Shown here in pieces: positions 33,798 to 45,500 of a DNA stretch of 64,000 nucleotides. The notes beneath the pieces were generated by a model. The model searched no databases. It was not told where the DNA came from and saw only the letters and a program-made list of their open reading frames with translations. The DNA comes from Maniola hyperantus (Eukaryota > Arthropoda > Insecta > Lepidoptera > Nymphalidae), in contig NC_048543.1 in NCBI RefSeq assembly GCF_902806685.2, positions 7,226,106 through 7,290,105 on the forward strand, written 5' to 3'. The translations under genes were made by a program, and so were the position numbers. The number at the start of each line of letters is the position of its first letter. Position 1 is the stretch's first letter.

Positions 33798-36700
33798 CCA
33801 AATATATTTATGCTGCAAAAGTCGTAACAACTGATACTAATATAAAGTTTTAAGTCTGGATGCATGTCGTGTGCTAGCTATTATTATATTTTGAGATCCA
33901 TTGTAAAGTTATAGGCTTTTCTTGAGTTTGTATATTTTTTTATAATAGACAAGAGAAACTCAAATTAGCACCATAAGACATTTTCATGTAAGTTAGTAGG
34001 TAATGTAATTTTAAATCTAGTATTAGATACACTAGGCACTTGTAATGTATACAAGAAGGCTATGAGATGTATATATTTTGGGAATATAATATCTGTTAGC
34101 AACTTAGCCAGTACCTATTCTTAATTTATTATAATTCAAATATTAAAAAAATCACAACTTCTGTAATAATGAAGAATTACAATATTAGTATTCTTAAGGT
34201 TACATCTACACTGAAACAAATCAGTGCAAGTGAAAACTGAATTGTGGAAAATTACAGAACTAGGGTAGGTAGGTATAGATTTTTGTAGGAGGCTCTCTCT
34301 GCGTCGTATTCCCCATCACAGAGTCGTTACCTCATCCACGACACGACACTGTCTATAGGAGGATCTGTGGACAATGTAATTCGACGGGACTGCGGTGCTG
34401 CGAGAGATGAAGTTCGAGCTGTCATAGGCAGTAGCGAACTACCCTCTTTCTTGTTCTTTTCGCTTCATACAAATTTTCGTTTTGCGAGAAAGGGATAGAA
34501 GACCCTCCCACTCCAAAATTAAAATTCCTGTAACTTTGTAAATCTTTGTTAGATTTTAATATTTTTTTCAGCGTACGTCATTATTTTTAACCTAGTTAAT
34601 AATAAAGTAATAATATAATCAAATTCAAAAGTAATAAAATACCCAATTGGGTTGAAATATCGATTAATAAAAATATCAAATTAATCTTGGTGTGTACCCG
34701 TTATCTGGAATTGCATAATCCATTCGAGGGCAGTTTGCCAGGACCACGATCTTCAACAATGAAGGAACGACCGGAGAGAGTACCTACCCGTTATCATATT
34801 AATTTTTTTGTTATAAAGTGACTTAATAGTCATGTACTACAACTTGATGATGTGAGCTAGTGCAGGTGTAACCTCGGAAATACTTATAGTAGGTAATTAA
34901 TAAGATATTATGATATGCCATTATCTGACTGATTTAGTTTGGTTGTAAGTACGTCTGTGTAGGGTTATTTGAATACTGATATGATTTTACCAGTGGATTT
35001 ATTTTAGTTCCATAGGTACCTAGAGGTTAACATAAACACTGTAGGTAGGTACCTACTGTGATTTTGATTTTAATGATGACTTATCTTGCTTTAATTAAAT
35101 ATTGTCAAATTGTTTAACATATTATAACATTATTTACCCTGCATATGGAAAGTTAAAATTGTTTTATAAATATCACGTAGGCGAAAAATTAAGCACTTTT
35201 AGGCATTTATAGATTAGACACAGTAGTGAAATAATTTGTGTTCATGTTGTGTACGAGTGACGGGTGTAATGAATTTTTGTGTGATCATGTTTGGTGAAAA
35301 ATTTAGTGTTAAAATTCTTAATAAATAATGTTCTAATAGATTGGACCTTTGTTTTATTTAGGCATCATTCATTACAGCACGTGACTGAATTCTGAAGCGT
35401 CGGTAGACATAAGAAAAATCGGTCAAGTGCTAGTCGGAACTCGCACACAAAGGGTTCCCTACCATCGTACAAAAAATAACATTTAATTTTAAGGGTTCCG
35501 TACCTCAAAAGGAACCCTTATAGGATCACTTCGTTATGTCTGTCGTGTCTGTCAAGAGAAAAGCAAAGGGAATCTAAACCTTATCTAAACATGAACATGT
35601 GGTTACATCACATCACAAAACAAAATTAAAATGTGTTCATAAATTACTAATAATTAGGTTTAATTAATTAATTTAATTAAAACCGTGTCGCACATAAAAG
35701 TGTTATATATCTTGTACGATACGGAATCCTTCGTGTGCAAATCCGATTCGCACTTGATCGGTGTTTTTTGAACTGGCCATTTTGAAATTATTTACCAGTA
35801 GGTACCCGTACCCCAATTGGCCGATGCGATCGTACGGTTCTCGAGGCGTGGTCTCTACCGCGGGCGCAGGGTAACGCGCCGGTGCCCCTAATCCCAGTGA
35901 TGAGTTACCTACTAACCAGCATTTCGCAGGTTAGGGGACTTGGCTTGGCTAGGACCCTAGGGCTCGATGTCAATTATTCTGACGAGCTCCGCGCTGCGGG
36001 TGCGTTCAACATTTTTACTTCACAAAGTTTCCGCTTGGGCCGCTGACTGTCGATGTAAGGACGAACTCTAACCTCAAGTCTATTTTCGTTATCAGATCGA
36101 TGATAAGTATTACCAATATAAATGGCACAGCATCCCACACAATCACACAATATTAGATTACGCCGTTTCGCGACGCGTGGGTGTTGCAAATAATTTTCGA
36201 TGCAGGATAGCCTTAATCAATACCAATATAAGTGCAAAAGGGTATCTTCTGTTACCTTTTCACGGTCCATCCGTTTAACCGATTTTGTCAAAATTTAGCT
36301 TGCATCCCGAAAACAGACATAAAGGCTAATTTTACCCCGATAATTCAAACGAGTTTCAACGGAATTTTAAAAAATGCCTGAATCCATACGGACAAATTTG
36401 TGGGCACTTAGTTCTAAATAATTAAAAAACTAAATAAAAAGCTGTGCATTTTTATTAAAAAAATAAAAAAGTGTATATCTTACTTAATCTATAGTGCAAA
36501 TAAACTAGCACGTTCTTGTAAAATAAATGATAATATTTGGTATTAAGTTATTCTTACAATGTTATAAAATAATAAAAAATTACAATAAATACTTATCTAT
36601 CTATTCAATGTTAATATAAGAAAACAGCTTATTTAATAGACCGTACGTACATAAACAGCCACAGAATGGACGCAATAGAGAGATTACAATGTCAAGTTGA

Positions 36701-37639
36701 TTTAGAGCTGATTTTTCAATCGCCAAAAAAACTTAGACAGATTTGCTATACAAAAACTGACAAAATCTCAATTTGTTCCTCAGATAAAAGTTATTTGATG
36801 ATTGAAAAATCGGCTCGTAATTTTTTTTTAAAATTAAATTATGTACCTCAAAGATAATAAAATGCTTACTTATATTTATAATGTTTTGTATTCGAGAAGT
36901 CAACTATTAAATTAATATTATGTTAAGACTGCAGTCACATCCCTTGGTTGAGATGTGTTGCGAGTGGCAATGAAGTCCTACAATTTATATGAAGACGTGC
37001 GCATTGACGTTCGGGTCAAGATTCGTTGATCGTCATGATTTGCGCCAGATTGAGTTGCAACTTGCAACACAACACAACTTGCAACACACCACAAGTTTTT
37101 TCAGCGCCGCAATTTGCGTATGGTAACAGAAGCAAACCTATCCGCATGCCTAGTCAGTATGCTTAGTATGAGATTTTACGTCTTACCAACGTTGATAAAA
37201 TTCGTGTGTCGAAACTATGATATAACGACAGAGTAAAATGGATCTAAAAGTCCTTGATTTAAAGTCGAAAATTCAGTACTATTAATTTTACTTGGCAAAG
37301 TTTCAGCTTGGAGTAACCGCTGTAGATGTGTGGACGAACTTGAGCTTTAAAACAATGTTCTTAAATCCCATTCTACTTAAATGCTAAATTGTTTCGATAT
37401 TCAAATGCGCTCTGCTTTGGTGAGATGTATAATGCATAGGTACATTTAGTGATCTCATTCGCCATTTTAGCCCTGTGTAAACTTTCATGTCAAAACCACG
37501 ATTTGATTTGATTTTAAAGGTGAAAGTTTAGTTTCCCGCAGCATGGCGAAGTTTTTTATTTTTCTGGTCAGGCTGATAGTGATCTTACCTGCCCTAGGTA
37601 CACCAAATGTGTAATAGATACACATTTTAAAATATGTTA

Positions 37640-37801
37640 TAAGTCCAGCAAATTGCTATTGCGCTGGAACCATGTCTCATTAACATCGAAATGAAGTCAT
37701 TTTGACGTATATTTAAGTAAAAATGCATCAGCTCGAAACTTCAGTCTAGTGCTGACGTCACTAAAATGGCAGCCACGCGCATTAGCAACTTGCGAGACTT
37801 A
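37640..37801. mobile_element. Fold-back element, family B, copy 1
   Basis: AAGTCCAGCAAATTGCTATT and the inverted AGCAACTTGCGAGACTT form the ends. The interior CTCGAAACTTCAGTCTAGTG and CTGACGTCACTAAAATGGC matches copies at 42021 and 56055. Confidence 0.8.
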
Positions 37802-38071
37802 TACATTACACCTAACAACAGTAGTAATATGAGTTACGATATGTCTAATATAAAATTGGAATTCCGAAAGAAAATTCAAATGCATAAAATCTAACTTTTA
37901 TCAAAATCGTACCATTAGACACGAGTTAAAATTCGAAGATAGTAACAGATATACAATTATTAGCACTAATGTGTAGGGTAGGTATCCTCCCTACTTTGAG
38001 ATAAAATTAATGAAAATAATGAACTTCGAAGATCGAACTCCACGCAGGGCAAGGCAGTATGTAAAGTTGTA

Positions 38072-38412
38072 TATCCATACTAATATTATAAATACAAAAG
38101 TGTGCCTGTCTGTCTCCTAGCTTTTGACGGCCCAACAGTTTAACTTATTTTGATGAAATTTAGTACAGAGTTCACTTACATCCCGGGAAAGGACATAGGC
38201 TACTTATAATCCCGGTAAATCAAAGAGTTCCCACGGGATTCCTAAACGCCCACCCGTTCAACCAAATTAAATGAAGTTCGGCACAGAGGTAGCTTGCATC
38301 CCGGAAATTGACATAGGCAACTTTGTATACCGGAAAAATCAAAGAGTTCCCATGGGATTTTTTACCTAAAATTCCCTAAATCCACGCAAACGAAGTTGCG
38401 GGCATAATCTAG
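38072..38412. repeat. GTCT-family element with a partial internal duplication
   Basis: The motifs CATCCCGG(G)AAA, GACATAGGC(T/A)AC, AATCAAAGAGTTCCCA and GGGATT occur twice in succession (38170-38250 and 38290-38360). This suggests one copy inserted next to, or recombined with, another. Confidence 0.6.
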
Positions 38413-38842
38413 TATTGTATCAGTTAGAAAAAACTAAAAAAAATCAACCTATCAGCGATTAAGTACAATTTTATCACAACCTACGACTTTAAGCTATTAA
38501 TACTGATAAAAATATTCATTATCAATTTATCAGGTAAGAGATTCGCTTAACATATCAATTCAATAGATTAGCTTAGTTTCTATTAAAAACAATATAAAAT
38601 ATAAAAGTTGAAGTAATAAAAATACTCACTTACTGAAATAACTAAAGATTACATAATTACTTATTAGGTATGTGCATAAAAACATAACAAAATTGAGTAT
38701 TGCATTTTAACATCTTACTAAGTAAATACCTAGGTACATCATATTAATTAGCTCTGGTTTAGTAATTATTTTCAATTATAATATAGATAAATACTTAAAA
38801 GGATTATTGGAAGTATCTAGAACGGCCTCAAGGGGTTGTTCG

Positions 38843-38960
38843 ATAATAAATAAAAATTATTTTCTAAAAACCGACTTCCAAAGCGACTACAAATTAAACT
38901 TGTAATAAATAAAAATTATTTTCTAAAAACCGACTTCCAAAGCCACTACAAGGTAAACTT
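38843..38960. repeat. Direct tandem duplication of about 54 bp
   Basis: AATAAATAAAAATTATTTTC followed by TAAAAACCGACTTCCAAAG occurs twice, starting near 38846 and 38900. Each is followed by CxACTACAARxTAAACTTGT. It is almost identical and so probably recent. Confidence 0.85.
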
Positions 38961-39206
38961 GTATCTGAATAATAAAAAAAACTAATAATTTTGTTTCTAC
39001 CCGTGCGAATTCAACTTATGTTAAAGTCGGATAAACGTCACGCATCGATTCTGATTACGAACTAAAGACTAATAAAAACTAGTGACTGGATAGTTAGGGT
39101 TCCATATCTCTAGAGAAAAAACCCTTATAGGATCATTGTTAGTAAAAAATGGCCACTTGTGACCATCTAGACACTTTCAGCATTATTATGTAAAGGCTAA
39201 GTATAC

Positions 39207-39389
39207 TTACAGTAGCCGGCAAGAAGTATTATTGTACATCGACCTATAGAATGAGATTTCGGCTTTGTAGAGCGTTGTCTCTGTTACTCGTACCTATGTG
39301 ACGTTTTGTCACGACACGACAACATTCTACGAAACTGCTGTCTCTTTCTAAAGATAAAATGTACAATATTTTCTGCCGGGTACTGTACA
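39207..39389. mobile_element. Fold-back element, family A, copy 4
   Basis: TTACAGTAGCCGGCAAGAAG and the inverted TTTTCTGCCGGGTACTGTAC form the ends. The interior TTCGGCTTTGTAGAGCGTTG is in the opposite orientation to copy 1. Confidence 0.8.
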
Positions 39390-39597
39390 TAAAGTTAATA
39401 GTATTATTGGTAAAAAATAATAATTCCTTCGTCTTCGTCTGTCATATACCTAAATTTCTATTATAAATGTGAATGTGTGTTTGTTTGTTCGTTTGTCTAT
39501 AAATCACGCCGCAATGGAGCAACGGATCGACGTGATTGTTTTTTGATTTCCAAAACGTAAATGCACGCGGACGAAGTCGCGGGCATGGGCTAGTTAT

Positions 39598-42500
39598 TTA
39601 TAAACCAGTAGCTGTAACAGTTTCCTTCATCTCTCTGCCTTTGGTTTCTATCGGCAAGGCGACGCACGCGACCGCCGCTATCAGAGCCGCCACGGAGTAT
39701 ACAGCTGTCGCTATCGTTATAGAGTTCTTTAGCAGCACCTGGAATCAGTAGGGCGATTTCGTAAAACCTGCATCAATCATTATCACAATCTCAATTGTTG
39801 TGATTGGCTGAATTTGTGCTATTCTTGTTGCAACAATGCATTGTAGCCAATAGCGAGCGAGCATCAACCAATCGGAGGTGATTTCGATCGTGACATGGTA
39901 GCGATGGGTTGATCATCATCATCATCATCATCATCAACCAATAGACGTCCACTGCTGGACATAGGTCTCTTGTAGGGACTTCCACACGCCACGGTCTTGC
40001 GCCGCCTGGATCCAGCGGCTCCCTGCGACTCGTCTGATGTCGTCTGTCTACCTAGTGGGAGGTCTTCCAACGCTGCGTCTTCCGTTTCTCTACGTGATCA
40101 AATCAGAAATGAGGAGATCCGTATGTATCCGTATGTATTACCTTTGCACAAGTTTAAAAAATCAATTAAAAATATGCTTCTGAAAAAGCTCTTCCTAAAG
40201 CATATTACACAATTGAAGATTATCTAAATGATAAAAGAGCGTGGATTTGACCTGCAGCTCGTTCCGGCAACGTCTTCTTCCAACGCTGCGTCTTCCGGTG
40301 CGAGGTCGCCATTCTAGCACCTTGGGACCCCAACGTCTATCGGTTGTACGAACTATGTGCCCTGCCCATTGCCACTTGAATTTTTTCATTATCATGACGA
40401 TGATAATGATCAAATTTCATCCCAGCGAAGCCGGGGGCGGATCAGATAGTCGTAAATTCTTGTTGCAACGATGCATTGTAGCCAATAGTGAGCGAGCATC
40501 AACTAATCGAGGTGATTTCGATCGTGACATGGTAGCGATGGGTTAATCATATTCATGATGATGATAATGATCAAATTTCACCCGAGCGAAGCCGGGGGCG
40601 GATCAGATAGTCGTAAAGATGAACTCACCTGAGCTACATAAGGCGTTATCATGGCGCCAAGTCTCGCGACTCCACTGCACGCGCCGACTGCGGTCGACCT
40701 TAACGCCGTAGGGTATACCTACAACAAGAAATATTGGTACACTAAGCTGCTTTGAGATAAACAACTATGTCGCGCGTCACTTGCAGAATTGGGTCTTGGA
40801 CTGTAGTAATAAAATGATGTGATTTTTTGTATAGTGGTAGTTTATGGGGCTAGAATTCATTATTAAAGAGAATAATCTCTATATATAAAAATGAATCGAG
40901 AACTCGAGAACAGCTGAACCGATTTCGCTAATTCTTTTTCCATAATATTCCTTGAAGTACGGGGATGGTTCTTACAGAGAGAAAAATTTAAAAAAAAATC
41001 CTGAAAAAGAATCGACTGTTACGAAGTACGCCGGGGCAGCTATGATTTTTATTTATTTTCGAGACAGATTTATGTCAGTGTTGTAGCGCTGTTTCCTTCT
41101 AATGTCGTCTTAAGTTTGAGCAAAATGAAAGTGCGCTCTATAGACTAGGCTAGGCTTAGAGTTGCTGTCTATCTTTAGGATATCATTACTAATTTACCTC
41201 TGGTGTATAAACGTAAGCTGCTTGGAATAGTCCGGCGATGATACCGCGCGCCAAAAACAAAATGCAGGTTAGGAATGTCCGACTGAAAGAAACGAAGTTT
41301 TAATAAATATCTATCAGTAATAAAGAATGATATTATAATGTGACACACACTTTTCTAGATTTTCTTTTTTCTGTGCCGAATCAAAGTTACCGCCTCATAA
41401 GTAAGGAAAAGAAGTTCATTTTCCATTTCATAGGGCACATATTGAATTATTTGAGCGTGTTTTTATCGTTCCATTTGGGACAAGTAAATGATCGATCGTA
41501 ACGACCAATCGTTTCGTGTGTGAACGGCATTTTTGAAGCGATGGATTGTCACGATTTTCTTAAAACTGATCGAAGCGACGAATCGTACCGTACCGTATAT
41601 GGGGCCCTTTGGTCGCTGTCGACCAAGTTGCCAGACGACTAGCGTAATCGCTCTTAATAGGGCTAGTTATTAATTACATCTGCTATGGTATGTGGTACAT
41701 AAGTTATCATAAAAAAAATAACGTTAACACTTACTTCGTATTGTAAATTAAAGCGCATACACAGATAGCAAAAATGACGAACTGAGTTGCCATCGTTTTC
41801 TTACGTCCAAACTTTTCTATTATAAATATCGTAGCGAAAATACCTGAAGAATAAATTTTGGAATTAGAAAAATGATGACCGCCAAAAGTATTATTTAAAG
41901 AGATATTGGGAGAGCGTCATATCTGCGCAGACAAGGCGCCCGGTCATTCTGTCTTAAAATAAAACCAGAATTTCCGCTTAGAATTTTGTCGCATAGTAAT
42001 TGAAAAAATATATAAGTAGATATAAATCCCGCAAATTGCTATTGCGCTGGAACCATGTCTCATCAACATCGAAATGACGACATTTGACATATATTTAAGT
42101 AAAAATATACCATCAGCTCGAAACTTCAGTCTAGTGCTGACGTAACTAGCAACGTGCATTAGCAATTTGCGGGACTTATAACACTCAAAATTTACAGCTT
42201 AGAGACTATTACGACTGAGGCTCAAACAGCTAGAATCCAGAGCTGTAATGCAAAGCCAGACCGAACTGTACTTTAATGGAAAAAAAATGGTATCAAAGCA
42301 TAATTTTTGATTATTTTGCCAACCAATCATATGTATATATGTGTCATTAAGTCGCTCTTTTTGAATTCGTAATCAGGATTTTAAAATATGAGGCAATCGG
42401 GGAGGGAATGCCCCGATACAGCTTCCGCACTAACCGTGTCGCACAGCTCCCGCACTAACCAGGTGCGGGCGAGCGCGGGTGTGCGGGGCGTACCCCGCCT

Positions 42501-45500
42501 CAAACCTTGATTGCCATCACAACTTGTCGCGAACTATACATATCGTTCGGCCTTAATAACAGTGAACATACCAGGAAATTCAGCCAAAGTAGTCCATAGC
42601 AAGTCCATGTAGTCGGTAGTTTGCAGCGGGCGGCAGTCGGCAGCGCACGCCTCGCCACCGCCCGCATCCGTCTCGAACAGCTCTGTCGTCATCAGCACCA
42701 GCCCGTAGTAGCAGAAGGCGCAGGACATCCTGCATCAGAATGTCCGACTTTGAGCTTCGCGACCGCGACCGCGGCGACAGAGACACGCGACCGCGACGGC
42801 GGCGGCGACAGAGACGCGCGACTGTGATCGTCAATTGACTTATGGCTTCTTCCAAAATCCTTTCTCTCCTCTCACCAAAGATTGCCTGGTGGAGATTGGC
42901 CGCCGCCGCACACAATAGTTTTTAGTTGTACAATTGGTCTGAAGCTGTGGTAGCCTAGTGGTTAGGACGTCCGCCTTCCAATCGGAGGTCGGGGGTTCGA
43001 TCCCGGGCACGCACCTCTAACTTTTCGGAGTTATATGCGTTTTTAAGTAATTAAAATATCACTTGCTTTAACGGTGAAGGAAAACATCGCGAGGACACCT
43101 GAATGCCTGAGAGTTCTCCATAATGTTCTCAAAGGTGTGTGAAGTCTACCAATCCGCACATGGCCAGCGTGGTAGACTATGGCCAAAACCCTTCTCACTC
43201 TAAGAGGAGACCCGTGCTCTGTAGTGAGCCTGCGATGGGGTGATCATGATGTACAATTGGTCTAGTGGGATGCTTCGGCCGTGGCTAGTTACCACCTTAC
43301 CAGCAAATCCGTGCCGCCAAGTGATTTAGCGTTCAGTTACGATGCCGTGTAGAAACCAAAGGGTATGGGTTGATTGAAACTTCCACACCCTTCCAGTTTA
43401 GCCCACTACTACCTTAAGACTGCTTACTTACCACCTTACCACCAGGTAATAGATGGCAGTCAATGTTGTATTTGAAGAAAAAAAGTTTCTGTGTTTTCCT
43501 TTTTGTTTTGTGTGCAACAAAGTTTTCTATCTATGTATCTATCATTGGCACAGCAAGGATAGATAGATAGAAAAGTCGAGTATAGTCCGTACAAAATGAC
43601 TCTTCACGCGCCATTTTAACTCTATGGGTCAACTGTAATGTCAAAAGTGCGGTTCACCTTTAAAATAAGGACTAAAATCGTACGTTAGCCATGAAATTTG
43701 ACACAAAAACTTCAAATGGCGCGTGAGCAGTTAAATATTACGCGTTATATCCGCTTTTAAAACATAAAGATAGACATTATTTTTCATTAGAGTCGTCGCA
43801 CACCAAGCGACTAAGCATCATGGCCCGACCGAACGTCATGGTCATTATTCAATGTATCTACGTACCATATAACCCAGAGAAGAAGGCTAGTGTTCCTCAG
43901 TTGCGGTATGAGGAGATGTTTCAGACGTCCGCGCTGACCGATGCCGACTGAGTCGTCGCACACCAGGCGGCCGAGCAACATGGGCCGACCGTTGTCTTGC
44001 GCTATCTTAAACATTTGTAAACAAATCCATACTCATTCTACACTAATATTGGTACTGATTCTGTGCACACCTAAATTTTAGAGTATTCGCATCCTCTTCT
44101 TACTAATGCATTTAGAAAAAGACAGATACAGTTTGACAGTTTTAAATTTAATTTAGAGCTGTCAAACCTCGTGACATAAGCTTCCAGTCGCGAGCCTATT
44201 GTTTAAATTTGTAGCGTGCACTAAAATTTAGTCTTTAAATGTAAAATTCATGTTCCGTCCCTTTATTAGCAATATTAAAAAGAAAAAGATATAGATAGTC
44301 TAAAAGTTTAAAGAAGAGAATCGGCGCCATTATAATTCTATAATAGTATTATAAATACGAAAACGTATGTGTATGTTGACTTTTCACGGCCCATTAACAG
44401 ATTTTGACGTTTGTTACAAAGATAAACATGCCGGAGACACACATAGTTTAATTTTTAATCAAAGAGTTCGCACGATATTTTAAAAATATAAAACGCTGAA
44501 CCGATTTTGACAAAATTTGGTACAGAGATGGCTTGAATTCCGGGGGAATTCCCCAGGTGTTTCCGAAATTAAACAGTTTCCAAAGGATTTTAAAAACCAA
44601 AATCCACGCGGGCAAAGTTCTGGGAAACATATTATAGTTATATCAATGTTAAAACTAAGGTTTTTTGATACCAAAATCTATGGCTAACCTCTTTACATTT
44701 TACTAAAGTTACAGAAGACCGGGTAAAAATTGGCTGGCTACAGAGTATTAATTATAGGTATTTTTAAATTATAATTTAACAAGTGAATTAAAATTTCATC
44801 ATTATCATGATCAACCCATCACCGGCTTACTACAGAGCACGGGTCTCCTCTCAGAGTGAGAAGGGCCATAGTCTACCACGCTGGCCATGTGCGGATTGGT
44901 AGATTTCACATACCTTTGAGAACATTATGGAGAACTCTCAGGCATGCAGGTGTCCTCACGATCTTTTCCTTCACCGTTAAAGCAAGTGATATTTTAATAA
45001 CTTAAAAACGCACATAGCTCCGAAAAGTTAGAGGTGCGTGCCCGGGATCGAACCCCCGACCTCCGAATAGAAGGCGGACATCCTAACCACTAGGCTATCA
45101 CAGCAGAATTGAAATTTAGATTCTTTAAAATTTCACTTTAAAATCAATGTTTTTTGAAACAGCAGTATTAAATTGATCCAATAAAACAAAACATGAACGT
45201 ACCTTCTCAAGCGTTTCTAAGGCTTTATCTGGCTGTCCGCTTGCAACATGGAATCTGGCTGACTCTGGTAACCACTAAAACAATAATAAAAAATCACTTT
45301 TTTTAAATTCCATTACAAGTTGGCCCTTGATTGCGATCTCAACTGGTGTTAAGTGTTGATGCAGACTAAGACACATTTCGGATGTTAAAAGCATCAAGCC
45401 CAAAATACGCATTTTTTACACGACTTTTAGGAGAAAAACCATTTTTATTCGATTGATATAAAACTAATTTTAACAAAATTTCGTATTTACGTTCAACGTT

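Larger units (their letters stand above)
31244..39597. other. Long intergenic region between the KDM5-like gene and the transporter
   Basis: About 8.3 kb with no supported exon. It holds the KDM5-like 3' UTR, fold-back elements (32186-32372, 33564-33797, 37640-37801, 39207-39389), interspersed GTCT/GGAACCCT elements (35420-35780, 36235-36410, 38072-38412) and AT-rich DNA. Confidence 0.6.

Noticed and set aside
36666..36857. 63-codon ORF starting MDAIERLQ
   Set aside because: Part of it is an inverted pair (GCTGATTTTTCAATC / GATTGAAAAATCGGC), suggesting a small fold-back sequence; no homology recognised.
42580..42915. Open frames on both strands, rich in Arg/Ala
   Set aside because: They are shadows of transporter exon 9 (42729-42572) and of a GCGACCGCGAC-type simple stretch next to it; the exon's own frame shows clear SVOP motifs.
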